Source: Aulosira sp. FACHB-615 (lineage in GTDB: Bacteria > Cyanobacteriota > Cyanobacteriia > Cyanobacteriales > Nostocaceae). Taken from it: 64,000 nucleotides of DNA. The DNA is taken from positions 1 through 64,000 of the forward strand of contig NZ_JACJSE010000009.1 of the NCBI RefSeq assembly GCF_014698045.1. The letters run 5' to 3'. The notes beneath the pieces are model-generated. The model saw only the letters and a list, made by a program, of their open reading frames with translations, made no database searches and was not told the DNA's origin. Shown piece by piece: positions 44,687 through 52,812 of this stretch. Position numbers and translations under genes: made by a program. The stretch's first letter is position 1. Every line of letters begins with the position of its first letter.

Positions 44687-45049
44687 CTAAAAATTATCTG
44701 GAGACATATCATTCATACTGCTGTCTCCCTCATTTTTAGAACCTAATAAATCCAACTGGTCTACGACAATCACAGGTTTAGAACGACTAACTCCGGTTTG
44801 GCGATCGTTCCAGGAGTCAAACTTTAAGGAACCTTTGACGGCAATTTGCTTACCTTTGCGGACATAATTACCAGCCACTTCAGCAGTTTTTCCCCACAAT
44901 TCCAACTCGAACCAGTCAGGCTCGTCACTGTTGCGTGTTCTTCTGTTGACTGCCAGGGTTAATCTACATTTAGTTTTACCGGAATCAAAATATTTCATGT
45001 CTGGGTCGCCACCTACACGACCAATGAGGTGGACTATATTAATAGTCAT
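44687..45049 (-). CDS. ssb: Single-stranded DNA-binding protein
   Basis: 120 residues: MTINIVHLIGRVGGDPDMKY, LTLAVNRRTRNSDEPDWFEL, WGKTAEVAGNYVRKGKQIAV and KGSLKFDSWND outline the OB-fold. The C terminus (SSMNDMSPDNF) lacks the usual DDDIPF-type acidic tip and ends DNF. The protein is shorter than E. coli SSB, as is typical for one of the cyanobacterial SSB types. It binds single-stranded DNA in replication and repair. Confidence 0.88.
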   Translation of the reverse strand: MTINIVHLIGRVGGDPDMKYFDSGKTKCRLTLAVNRRTRNSDEPDWFELELWGKTAEVAGNYVRKGKQIAVKGSLKFDSWNDRQTGVSRSKPVIVVDQLDLLGSKNEGDSSMNDMSPDNF

Positions 45050-45513
45050 GTGTCTTACCTTTTAGTACTGGCGTACTGATTTATCTTGTTTTCCATAATA
45101 GCCAATTATGAACTGAATAAGGCAGAATTCAGAATTGACCTTTGCTTTAATTGTGGAAGCAGAAGCAAAAATTCTTACCTAGCCAAAATTCCTGATTTCC
45201 AGCATAGGAAATTCTGAATTCTGTATTCTGGCTCCTGATGATTAAAAATGTGTTACAAACTTAACAACGTTGCAAGCGATATTAATTTGAGCTATCACTT
45301 AGGGAAAACTAATAAAACCGTACGGATATACTGAGTTGGGCAGGGAATATCGAAAACGTGGATGTCACAAATCTAGTCAGTATGGTCAAGAATAAATCAA
45401 AAAATGACCAACTTTACTAGACTGATGATCAAAAACGTAATAGAATCCAGCACGATTCCATCTAACATTTTTTTATAGTCAAAAAGTATTGCGAATAGGG
45501 GGCGTAGAGAAGC
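45050..45513. other. Divergent ssb/mreB promoter region
   Basis: 464 bp. AGAATTCAGAATTGACC and AAATTCTGAATTCTGTATTC (about 45123-45228) are STRR-like inverted heptamers. No gene is seen. The mreB promoter should lie in the right half. Confidence 0.45.
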
Positions 45514-46557
45514 GTGGGGCTGTTTAGGAACTTTCGCTCATCATGGGATATGGGTATCGACCTCGGTACTGCTAATACCCTTGTTTATGTATCAGGTAAA
45601 GGCATTGTACTGCAAGAACCTTCTGTAGTGGCGATCGACCAAATCGAAAAGGTGGCGCTGGCAGTAGGAGAAGATGCCAAAAAAATGCTCGGTCGCACAC
45701 CGGAAAACGTGATTGCCTTGCGTCCCTTGCGCGATGGTGTAATCGCTGATTTTGATACGGCAGAGTTAATGCTGAAAAGTTTTATTCAGCGAGTTAACGA
45801 AGGGCGATCGCTAATTTTACCGCGAATTGTGATTGGGATTCCCAGTGGTGTCACTGGGGTAGAAAGACGGGCTGTAATGGATGCCGCAGTTCAAGCTGGG
45901 GCAAGAGAAGTATATTTAATCGATGAGCCAGTTGCCGCCGCAATTGGAGCAGGTCTACCAGTTGCCGAACCCACTGGTAACATGATTATCGATATTGGTG
46001 GTGGCACAACAGAAGTTGCCGTCTTGAGTCTTCAAGGCACAGTGTTGAGTGAATCAGTACGCATTGCCGGTGATGAACTGACTGAATCCATCGTCCAATA
46101 TATGAAGAAAGTGCATAACTTGGTAATTGGTGAACGGACTGCGGAAGAAATCAAAATTCGTCTGGGTTCAGCCTATCCCACCAATGAAGATAATGAAACC
46201 ATGATGGAAGTCAGAGGTTTACATTTACTGTCTGGTTTACCCCGCACTGTGACCATCAAAAGTCCAGAAATCCGCGAAAGTATGTTGGAACCGTTATCCA
46301 TCATTGTGGAAGCGGTAAAACGGACATTAGAAAGAACCCCGCCAGAACTAGCATCTGACATCATCGACCGTGGTATTATGCTGGCTGGTGGTGGGGCGCT
46401 ACTCAAAGGCATTGATACCCTAATCAGTCATGAAACGGGGATTGTGACTCACATAGCAGCTGATCCACTCAGCTGTGTTGTACTGGGAACAGGCCGTGTC
46501 TTAGAAAACTTTAAACAGCTGGAAAGGGTATTCAGCGCCCGTTCTAAAAATATGTAG
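45514..46557 (+). CDS. mreB: Rod shape-determining protein MreB
   Basis: 347 residues with a GTG start. Actin-fold phosphate loop MGIDLGTANTLVYVSGKGIV, VIGIPSGVTGVERRAVMDAA, the second loop NMIIDIGGGTTEVAVLSL and the adenosine motif GIMLAGGGALLKGID. It forms filaments that guide lateral peptidoglycan synthesis. It leads the mreB-mreC-mreD cluster; mreC begins 93 bp later. Confidence 0.97.
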   Translation: MGLFRNFRSSWDMGIDLGTANTLVYVSGKGIVLQEPSVVAIDQIEKVALAVGEDAKKMLGRTPENVIALRPLRDGVIADFDTAELMLKSFIQRVNEGRSLILPRIVIGIPSGVTGVERRAVMDAAVQAGAREVYLIDEPVAAAIGAGLPVAEPTGNMIIDIGGGTTEVAVLSLQGTVLSESVRIAGDELTESIVQYMKKVHNLVIGERTAEEIKIRLGSAYPTNEDNETMMEVRGLHLLSGLPRTVTIKSPEIRESMLEPLSIIVEAVKRTLERTPPELASDIIDRGIMLAGGGALLKGIDTLISHETGIVTHIAADPLSCVVLGTGRVLENFKQLERVFSARSKNM

Positions 46558-46650
46558 GAAAAAATATGAGATATTGGGTTCTATTTGGCTTGAATTTGGG
46601 TTTCATATAAATAGAATCCGATATCTATCAAAATATAGAAATAGGTATAC

Positions 46651-47472
46651 ATGGTTACTGTACGTCGTTGGTGGGGTCGCAAAGGGTTACAGGTTGCTTC
46701 GCTGGCCCTTGTACTAGGTGGTGCTTGGATATTACGACAGACTCAAGGGGCAATGCTACTGGAAGTTTATCAAGTAGTAACAAGTCCTCTACAGCTTTTA
46801 CAATCTGGGCAAACTCCCGCAGAACGTTTGGAAGAACGCCTCAAAGATGCCCAGTTTATGGAGATGCAAACCCGCATTCAAGAACTGGAAAGCCAAAATC
46901 AACAGTTACAAAATTTATTGGGTTATGTCCAACCTGAGCCAGCCGCATCACGTCCAGTACCAGCGCGGGTAGTAGGGCGGAGTGCAGATCATTGGTGGCA
47001 ACAAGTAACCCTGAATCGTGGCTCAAATTCTGGCATTCAAGAAGGGTATATTGTCAAGGCTGAGGGTGGATTAGTTGGTTTGGTAGATAGTGTCACCCCG
47101 AATACTAGCCGTGTGTTGTTGATTAGTGACCTCAAAAGTCAAGTGGGTGTGACTGTTAGCCGTACTTCTGCCAAGGGAGTGTTACGGGGCGATTCTTCCG
47201 CAGACGCGGTGCTGGAATTTTATGAAAAAGTGCCGAATGTCAAAGTCGGAGACTTAGTTTCGACTTCCACTTACAGTCAAAAATTTCCCTCTGGTTTGGC
47301 AGTAGGCAAAATCAAATCTTTGGATTTAAAGAAACTACCAGCATCGGTGGCGAAAGTTGAACTTTTCCCACCAATTAGGTCATTAGATTGGGTGGCTGTG
47401 TATCCTAAACCAACAAACCAACCACAGGAAACGCCACAGTCCAAGGAGCAAGAACAGGCAAATCAACAATGA
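46651..47472 (+). CDS. mreC: Rod shape-determining protein MreC
   Basis: 273 residues. The N-terminal membrane anchor (GLQVASLALVLGGAWILRQT) is followed by a coiled coil at about 55-92 (AERLEERLKDAQFMEMQTRI) and the beta-barrel periplasmic domain (RVVGRSADHWWQQVTLNRGS, VDSVTPNTSRVLLISDLKSQ). The tail is Gln/Pro-rich. Its last codons overlap the mreD start (ATGA). It links MreB to the periplasmic synthases. Confidence 0.93.
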   Translation: MVTVRRWWGRKGLQVASLALVLGGAWILRQTQGAMLLEVYQVVTSPLQLLQSGQTPAERLEERLKDAQFMEMQTRIQELESQNQQLQNLLGYVQPEPAASRPVPARVVGRSADHWWQQVTLNRGSNSGIQEGYIVKAEGGLVGLVDSVTPNTSRVLLISDLKSQVGVTVSRTSAKGVLRGDSSADAVLEFYEKVPNVKVGDLVSTSTYSQKFPSGLAVGKIKSLDLKKLPASVAKVELFPPIRSLDWVAVYPKPTNQPQETPQSKEQEQANQQ

Positions 47473-48089
47473 AGATACCTTCATTCAATGGTCGTAAATC
47501 GAACAAGCCAAAAGCTGCGGAACGAAAATCGAAATCTAAAGCTTATCGCAAACCCATCGCCCGTTGGCATCCGCGTGTAGTGCAACTGTTAGATTTGTCT
47601 GTGACAGTTGGATCTGTGCTGTTATGCTTGCTGTTATTGCCGACGCGCTTTCCTGGCACAGAATTGTTGGGGTTGGGGCCGAATTGGCTGTTAATTTGGG
47701 TGGTGGCTTGGAGTATCAAACGCTCGGTTTGGGAAGGAGCGATCGCAGGTATAGTTTTAGGACTACTGCAAGATGCCCTAACTTCACCAGATCCAACTCA
47801 CGCCGTCACCTTGGGTTTGGTGGGATTACTCACAGGATTAGTACAGAAGCAGCGATTTATCCAGGAAGACTTTATTTCCATCGCTTTAATTGTCTTTATC
47901 ATGGCAATTTTGTCGGAGTCAATTTTTGGGTTGCAATTGAGTTTGACGGGCGATCGCAAAGTAGAATACATCTGGGCTTATTACCAAAGAGTTGCCCTAG
48001 CATCAGCTATTCTCAGCAGTCTTTGGGCTCCTGTGGTTTACTATCCCCTGAATTTGTGGTGGCAAAAGCGCAAAGCGATCGAACAATAG
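47469..48089 (+). CDS. mreD: Rod shape-determining protein MreD
   Basis: 206 residues. A strongly basic N terminus (KSNKPKAAERKSKSKAYRKP) precedes five hydrophobic segments (LLDLSVTVGSVLLCLLLLPT, LIWVVAWSIKRSVWEGAIAG, ISIALIVFIMAILSESIFGL). Membrane component of the elongasome. Translationally coupled to mreC and followed by a strong terminator. Confidence 0.9.
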   Translation: MKIPSFNGRKSNKPKAAERKSKSKAYRKPIARWHPRVVQLLDLSVTVGSVLLCLLLLPTRFPGTELLGLGPNWLLIWVVAWSIKRSVWEGAIAGIVLGLLQDALTSPDPTHAVTLGLVGLLTGLVQKQRFIQEDFISIALIVFIMAILSESIFGLQLSLTGDRKVEYIWAYYQRVALASAILSSLWAPVVYYPLNLWWQKRKAIEQ

Positions 48090-48121
48090 TTACAGAGGAA
48101 ATATCTTGAGTGGACATTTGG

Positions 48122-48166
48122 GAGTGAGGAATCATAGGCTCAGAGCCTAAATCCTCACTCTTTTTG
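48122..48166 (+). terminator. Intrinsic terminator of mreBCD
   Basis: GAGTGAGGAATCATAGGCTC pairs with GAGCCTAAATCCTCACTC and is followed directly by TTTTT. It lies 33 bp after the mreD stop. Confidence 0.9.
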
Positions 48167-48265
48167 ATTAAAAATCAATAGTCAATAGTTTATAGCAGTA
48201 GCCAAGTTGCTTAGGACATCGATAAATAATAAGACTTAGACACCACAAAGCTTTTACCCCTGTCA

Positions 48266-48380
48266 TACCAATTCACGAAATTACTGATACAAATCACTTC
48301 CTCTGCAACTCTGATTCCGGTCGCCGAGCGAAGTCGAGGCGCTGCTTTCATGTCTGTATCATTTTTAAAGTGAAATGGTA
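48266..48380. repeat. Family B miniature element, copy 2
   Basis: 115 bp with inverted ends TACCAATTCAC and GTGAAATGGTA, and TCA on both flanks. Its reverse complement follows 38591-38729 closely, sharing the ACTTTAAAAATGATACGG-like start and AGAGTTGCAGAGGAAG near the far end, but without the 24-bp insert. Confidence 0.85.
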
Positions 48381-48420
48381 TCACCTATTACCTGTCCCTT
48401 GCTATAGATGTGAGGTGGTT

Positions 48421-48442
48421 TAATAACCTATTTTGGGTTATT
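48421..48442 (+). promoter_or_regulatory. Putative controller operator at the methyltransferase promoter
   Basis: TAATAACCTATTTTGGGTTA lies 44 bp before the TTG start of the methyltransferase. It is an imperfect palindrome (TAACC-N6-GGTTA-like). The same 20 bases, in the same orientation relative to the gene, stand before the XRE gene of the module. TATTGAATAATAAAG just downstream could supply the -10 region, so bound protein would sit over or beside the promoter. Confidence 0.7.
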
Positions 48443-48485
48443 GTATTGAATAATAAAGTGTTTTGCTCAAAAGGTAGGTGTAACG

Positions 48486-49574
48486 TTGAAGGATAAAAGA
48501 CAGAAACTACCAATCAATCAAATTATTTTAGGAGATTGCATAACACTATTAAAAGAAATACCAGATGAATGTATTGATTTAGTTATATCTTCACCTCCAT
48601 ATAATTTAGGAAAGGAATACGAAGCAAGACAAGCTCTCGATATTTATCTAGAATCACAAAAAAATGTTCTACAAGAGTGCAGCCGGGTTTTAAAAAAAAC
48701 AGGTTCTCTATTTTGGCAGGTAGGAGCTTTTGCGGATAAAGGTACGATTATTCCCCTAGATATTCGCTTATTTCCCATATTAGAATCGTGTGGTTTACTG
48801 CCAAGAAATAGAATTATCTGGGCTAGACAACATGGACTTCATGCTCAAAAGAAATTTTCTTGTAGACATGAAACAATTCTCTGGTTTACTAAAAGTAATG
48901 AATATATATTCAATTTAGATGCTATAAGAGTTCCGCAAAAATATCAAAATAAAAAGCATTATCGAGGAAATCGTAAGGGAGAATTATCCTGTAATCCAGA
49001 TGGTAAAAATCCTGGTGACATTTGGTTATTCCGCAATGTGAAACATAATCATGAAGAACAAACGATACATCCTTGTCAGTTTCCAGAAGATTTAGTGTCC
49101 AGAATTGTATTAGCGACAACTAATGCAGGTGATTTAGTTTTTGACCCATATATGGGTGCAGGTACAGTCGCAGTTGTTTCCAAAAACCACAACCGTAACT
49201 TTATCGGTACGGAAATAGACCCCAAATATCATCAAGTAGGACTTCGCCGACTCAGTGGGGAACCTGATGAAAAAGGTTATTTTCCCAATCTCAAAACTTT
49301 ACGAGATTATGTTGAGCGTACAGGTCAGCCCATCGAAAAATTTAGATTTGATGTGCAAATTGGCGAAAAAGCCTCAGATAGAAGTAAAGCTAAAATCTAC
49401 CCAGAAGAGTACCATTTACAAGAAATGTATGAGCGATTACTGTATGAGGAAGCAGCTTTTTCTGCTACTCTGCAAGGTGAAGATATTCCGATAGATCCAA
49501 AACTCAATGGCAATGGTAAAAAAACTGCGGAGAAAATTCAGAAAAGTCAACAAATCGAGTTAGAACTCTTCTAA
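48486..49574 (+). CDS. Type II DNA methyltransferase (amino-MTase, beta class), probable BglII-like M
   Basis: 362 residues with a TTG start behind AAAAGGTAGGTG. Catalytic motif IV SSPPYNLG at 35-42 comes before the SAM-binding motif FDPYMGAGTVAVV at 219-231, the beta-class order. SPPY is usual in N4-cytosine methyltransferases. The middle (about 120-200, with the FSCRHETILWF segment) probably contacts DNA. Length and arrangement fit M.BglII (360 residues, N4-methylcytosine in AGATCT, from memory). It converges with the nuclease gene, 8 bp apart. AT-rich codon use and the TTG start differ from the surrounding housekeeping genes, consistent with transfer. Confidence 0.85.
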   Translation: MKDKRQKLPINQIILGDCITLLKEIPDECIDLVISSPPYNLGKEYEARQALDIYLESQKNVLQECSRVLKKTGSLFWQVGAFADKGTIIPLDIRLFPILESCGLLPRNRIIWARQHGLHAQKKFSCRHETILWFTKSNEYIFNLDAIRVPQKYQNKKHYRGNRKGELSCNPDGKNPGDIWLFRNVKHNHEEQTIHPCQFPEDLVSRIVLATTNAGDLVFDPYMGAGTVAVVSKNHNRNFIGTEIDPKYHQVGLRRLSGEPDEKGYFPNLKTLRDYVERTGQPIEKFRFDVQIGEKASDRSKAKIYPEEYHLQEMYERLLYEEAAFSATLQGEDIPIDPKLNGNGKKTAEKIQKSQQIELELF

Positions 49575-49582
49575 ATTTTGAG

Positions 49583-50257
49583 CTAAGGTATATGAATTTT
49601 ATAACGCTTGCTTCTGGCGTTACTTGACAGGATTTGACATTGGCAATCAATCTGCGTATTGACAATTCTAGAATATCTTGTACTTTGGTATACCGTATAA
49701 ATAGCTGATATGGTGGTATTCTTCTGCTCGAATAATCCAATTAGTCTAATTGGTATATCAAAGACATGATGTTTAATTAAAGCAGTTAATTGTTGAACAG
49801 CTTGTTCGTAGTAAAGAGTACTATTAGAAGCAGGAAACATTTGAGCTTTTGTAATAATCACTAATAGCTTTGTAGAGTTACCTGCAAAATGAATGCTACT
49901 TTTAAAAAATAACTCTGATCGTAAGAGATTGTTTAAAAGAAATGGATAGTTAGAAAATTGGCTTTCTAGCAGAATACCGGATTTACCAAAATCAACGTCT
50001 TTTCCCAAGAATCTGTATTCTACTGGAATTAAGATATTACTATGCCATCCTAGTTTGACCAATGTATTTTTTATATATTGATTACTGCCTACTGGATCAA
50101 AAATCGGATTACCTTTAATATTTGCCTGATCAGAAGGCTTAATATGCAAAGGCATTTTAGTGAGGCTAGTACTAATTTCGTTCCATTCAGATTCATACTC
50201 TGTGTTGGGGCCGATAATCTGATCGGCATTGTTAAAATCAGAGAATTGAATAATAAT
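49583..50257 (-). CDS. BglII-like type II restriction endonuclease (probable ATT start)
   Basis: From the first Met at 50155 the frame gives 190 residues, but homology begins earlier. The translation upstream, IIIQFSDFNNADQIIG, matches the BglII N terminus (KIDITDYNHADEIL), and its first residue, encoded by ATT at 50255-50257, aligns with BglII Met1. That gives 224 residues (BglII 223). From MPLHIKPSDQ on, similarity is high: IFDPVGSNQYIK, QFSNYPFLLNNLLRSELF, MFPASNSTLYYEQA and DIPIRLIGLFE. The active site Asp/Glu/Gln (D84, E93, Q95 in BglII) is present as DFGKSGILLESQ (D89, E98, Q100). AGGAG stands 8 bp before the ATT, inside the XRE gene. Expected target AGATCT. Confidence 0.88.
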   Translation of the reverse strand: MIIQFSDFNNADQIIGPNTEYESEWNEISTSLTKMPLHIKPSDQANIKGNPIFDPVGSNQYIKNTLVKLGWHSNILIPVEYRFLGKDVDFGKSGILLESQFSNYPFLLNNLLRSELFFKSSIHFAGNSTKLLVIITKAQMFPASNSTLYYEQAVQQLTALIKHHVFDIPIRLIGLFEQKNTTISAIYTVYQSTRYSRIVNTQIDCQCQILSSNARSKRYKIHIP

Positions 50258-50259
50258 GA

Positions 50260-50508
50260 CTATTTCTCCTCTTTTTCCTCAAGCAATGTTTTGATAAATG
50301 TTTCTGGTTCGACCTGAAGGGCTTCCGCTACTTCTAAGAACTCAATTAGATCCAAACGGCGTTCACCGCGTTCATACTTCGAGACGTATGATTGTGGACG
50401 AGAAAGCTTATTTGATAGCTCAGATTGAGTTAGCATAGCTGCTTGGCGAGCTTTGATCAGCAATTGACGAAATCGATTGTATCTTTCAGTAAAGATTGAT
50501 TTAGGCAC
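50260..50508 (-). CDS. XRE-family controller-like regulator of the R-M module
   Basis: 82 residues, GTG start, no canonical ribosome-binding site. The helix-turn-helix MLTQSELSNKLSRPQSYVSK and YERGERRLDLIEFLEVAEAL fill most of the protein, the size and layout of R-M controller (C) proteins. The tail is acidic (LLEEKEEK). Its stop codon lies 2 bp upstream of the nuclease start, and the nuclease ribosome-binding site is within it, so the two are one transcript. BglII also has a small C gene before R (from memory). Two operator-like sites lie about 90-120 bp upstream. Confidence 0.78.
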   Translation of the reverse strand: MPKSIFTERYNRFRQLLIKARQAAMLTQSELSNKLSRPQSYVSKYERGERRLDLIEFLEVAEALQVEPETFIKTLLEEKEEK

Positions 50509-50862
50509 ATGAATTTTACTTGTTTTCTAACAGTTCACTTAATCTCTACGAGAGTTTTCTCAAGTACTGCAATCAAGGTTTTGTTAGATACTAAAACCTA
50601 ATATAGGATTAACCCAAAATAGGTTATTAGTATAATTCTGTGAGTAATGTTTTAGCGAGAGCCTACTGAGATAAAAGGAAAACAGGTATGGTAAATATAA
50701 TTACATTTGAGATGCTGGTTAGTGTTGTGTAGATTTTGGCGTGGAGATTTCGTTATTTAAGTAAGCACGCCGACAGCGAACAGTAACTTGGAAATATTAA
50801 TGTTGAGGTATGAAGATCCAAATTGGAAACGTGCAGAATCTTGAAATTATTGCTCAAAATTT
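50509..50862. other. Divergent control region between the R-M module and ribD
   Basis: 354 bp. The left part is the leader and promoter of the XRE-nuclease transcript with the operators at 50596-50631. The right part, from about 50640, should hold the ribD promoter. No gene seen. Confidence 0.6.
50596..50631 (-). promoter_or_regulatory. Tandem putative controller operators at the XRE/nuclease promoter
   Basis: On the minus strand, TAATAACCTATTTTGGGTTA (50612-50631) is identical over 20 bases to the site before the methyltransferase. It is followed at once by AATCCTATATTAGGTTT (50596-50612), which agrees at 12 of 17 positions and is itself palindromic (CCTATATTAGG). Centres are about 16 bp apart. 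Two adjacent sites before the C-R transcript and one before M is the layout of controller-regulated R-M systems such as Esp1396I. Confidence 0.72.
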
Positions 50863-52089
50863 ATGGATAATTCCCCAGTTGTTACTCAAGTAGATACATC
50901 GCTAAATTACACTCAAGAAGATGGCTTGAGATTGCGATTCTCCTCTGGAGAGGCTGCGCCAACGCCAGTGGTATTTGATTCCCCAAAGCAGAACAGTATG
51001 AGCAGTGAAGCTGACTTTGACTCCCAGATGATGCAGCGATGCTTGGAACTTGCCCGCCGTGCTTTAGGGCGCACTTCGCCTAATCCTTTAGTGGGGGCGG
51101 TTGTAGTCAAAGATGGCGAGATTGTGGGTGAAGGTTTTCATCCCCGTGCTGGTGAACCTCATGCTGAAGTTTTTGCTTTGAGGGCGGCTGGCGATCGCGC
51201 TCATGGTGCTACAGTTTATGTCAATCTGGAACCTTGCAACCATTATGGACGCACTCCTCCTTGTTCGGAAGGATTGATTAAGGCGGGTGTGGCTAAGGTA
51301 GTGGTGGGTATGGTTGATCCTAACCCTTTGGTAGCTGGGGGCGGGATTGCGCGTTTACGTGTTGCTGGTGTCGAGGTGGTAGTTGGGGTAGAAACTGAGG
51401 CTTGTCAGCAGCTAAATGAAGCTTTTGTACATCGCATTCTCTATAAAAAACCGTTTGGGATTTTGAAATATGCCATGACTTTAGATGGCAAAATTGCTAC
51501 GACTGTTGGTCATAGTGCTTGGGTAACAAATCAAGCCGCCCGCAGTGAAGTACATCAACTACGGGCGGCTTGTGATGCCATCATTGTTGGTGGTAATACA
51601 GTCCGACAAGACAATCCTTTTTTAACTAGCCATCAAGTCGGGGCGCATAATCCGTTACGAGTGGTGATGAGTCGTCAACTCAATTTGCCAGAAACCGCCC
51701 GTTTATGGGAAACCCAAGAAGCACCGACTTTGGTGTTAACTGAAGTTGGAGCCAACCCTGATTTACAAAAAATCTTACTTAAATTTGGCGTGGAGGTTGT
51801 GGAATTACCCGCACTGACACCCGCACAAGCAATGATGCACTTATATGAACGGGGTTTTTGCAGTGTCTTGTGGGAGTGTGGCGGTAATTTAGCTGCAAGT
51901 GCGATCGCGCAAGGAGCAGTACAAAAAGTTATGGCCTTTATTGCTCCTAAAATTATTGGTGGTAGTCATGCGCCTACTCCCGTTGGTGATTTGGGTTTTA
52001 CTAACATGACCGAAGCATTGCCCTTAGAAAATGTGCGTTGGCGTGTGGTTGGTTCCGATTGCTTAGTGGAAGGTTATTTACCTCAATAG
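50863..52089 (+). CDS. ribD: Bifunctional riboflavin biosynthesis protein RibD
   Basis: 408 residues. The N-terminal deaminase has the zinc motif HAEVFALRAAG and the PCNHYGRTPPCSEGLIKAGV cysteines. The C-terminal reductase has YAMTLDGKIATTVGHSAWVT, DAIIVGGNTVRQDNP and the end WRVVGSDCLVEGYLPQ. It performs the second and third steps of the GTP branch of riboflavin synthesis. The first 45 residues (before MSSEADFDSQMM) are not part of the domain and include a segment coded by CTCTGGAGAGGCTGCGCCAA, a Nostoc-type dispersed repeat motif. Translation may really start at the ATG at 50998. Confidence 0.92.
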   Translation: MDNSPVVTQVDTSLNYTQEDGLRLRFSSGEAAPTPVVFDSPKQNSMSSEADFDSQMMQRCLELARRALGRTSPNPLVGAVVVKDGEIVGEGFHPRAGEPHAEVFALRAAGDRAHGATVYVNLEPCNHYGRTPPCSEGLIKAGVAKVVVGMVDPNPLVAGGGIARLRVAGVEVVVGVETEACQQLNEAFVHRILYKKPFGILKYAMTLDGKIATTVGHSAWVTNQAARSEVHQLRAACDAIIVGGNTVRQDNPFLTSHQVGAHNPLRVVMSRQLNLPETARLWETQEAPTLVLTEVGANPDLQKILLKFGVEVVELPALTPAQAMMHLYERGFCSVLWECGGNLAASAIAQGAVQKVMAFIAPKIIGGSHAPTPVGDLGFTNMTEALPLENVRWRVVGSDCLVEGYLPQ

Positions 52090-52100
52090 TCAATCATCAA

Positions 52101-52147
52101 AAGTCAATGATCAATGGTTTTGACTCTGGACTATTGACCATTGACTT
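52101..52147. terminator. Hairpin between ribD and the 71-residue protein gene
   Basis: AGTCAATGATCAAT and ATTGACCATTGACT are inverted heptamer-type repeats between convergent genes, with TTTT in the loop side. Probable shared terminator. Confidence 0.5.
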
Positions 52148-52148
52148 A

Positions 52149-52364
52149 TTAATAATGTCGCTCATAAGCGATGTCACGTATCAAACTTAGCCGGGATTGA
52201 ATATAGTCACCAAGAGAATCAATCTCATGGGAATCTAAGAAAACTTGTGTTGTGGTTTGTTTTACCAACCATTGCACCAAGCTAGCATCATCCAGCTGTA
52301 GGAGGGTCATGGTTTGGGCAGTTTCAACCACAGACCAAAGCTGACGCAGAATATTGGGAGTCAT
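52149..52364 (-). CDS. Small conserved-looking soluble protein
   Basis: 71 residues: MTPNILRQLWSVVETAQTMT, LLQLDDASLVQWLVKQTTTQ and DSLGDYIQSRLSLIRDIAYE. It looks like a compact helical protein with good codon use and an ATG start, without membrane segments. It resembles small cyanobacterial hypotheticals that I cannot name. Confidence 0.6.
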   Translation of the reverse strand: MTPNILRQLWSVVETAQTMTLLQLDDASLVQWLVKQTTTQVFLDSHEIDSLGDYIQSRLSLIRDIAYERHY

Positions 52365-52812
52365 CAGACCTCATTGAAGATTAGCCTAGCTTTTTTTAGA
52401 TTACACAATTTCGGCAGTGACTTATGGCATGAATGTACAAGCTGAGACAAGTATTATTAAAAAATTAATAATGTGATTTATAACTTTATGAACTTTCAGA
52501 AAGGCACTCTTACATCGACTAGTTCATAAAAGTTTACTAATACTATGTTGGTATTCTTATAATAATTTGGAAATGCCATCTACCAAAAGAAATATCTTAA
52601 TTCTTTAGGTTTAAGAATGTATTTAATTAACAAAAATATTTAAGAAACAATAAATCATTGCTAATAAAGTTATGTGCCGAAAAAAGGATAAATGAGGGGC
52701 TAAAGACTAAAAAAAAGAAATTAGTCCCTCTTTCATGCAGAATGATAAAACTTGTTTACTAGGGACTAACTTTGCCCAATGATAAAGATGTGTAACAATC
52801 TACGGACTAAAA
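52365..52812. other. AT-rich intergenic region
   Basis: 448 bp without a gene or clear repeat. The GGGGCTAAAGACTAAAAAAAAG and ATTAGTCCCTC segments near 52695-52732 form a weak hairpin. Confidence 0.4.
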
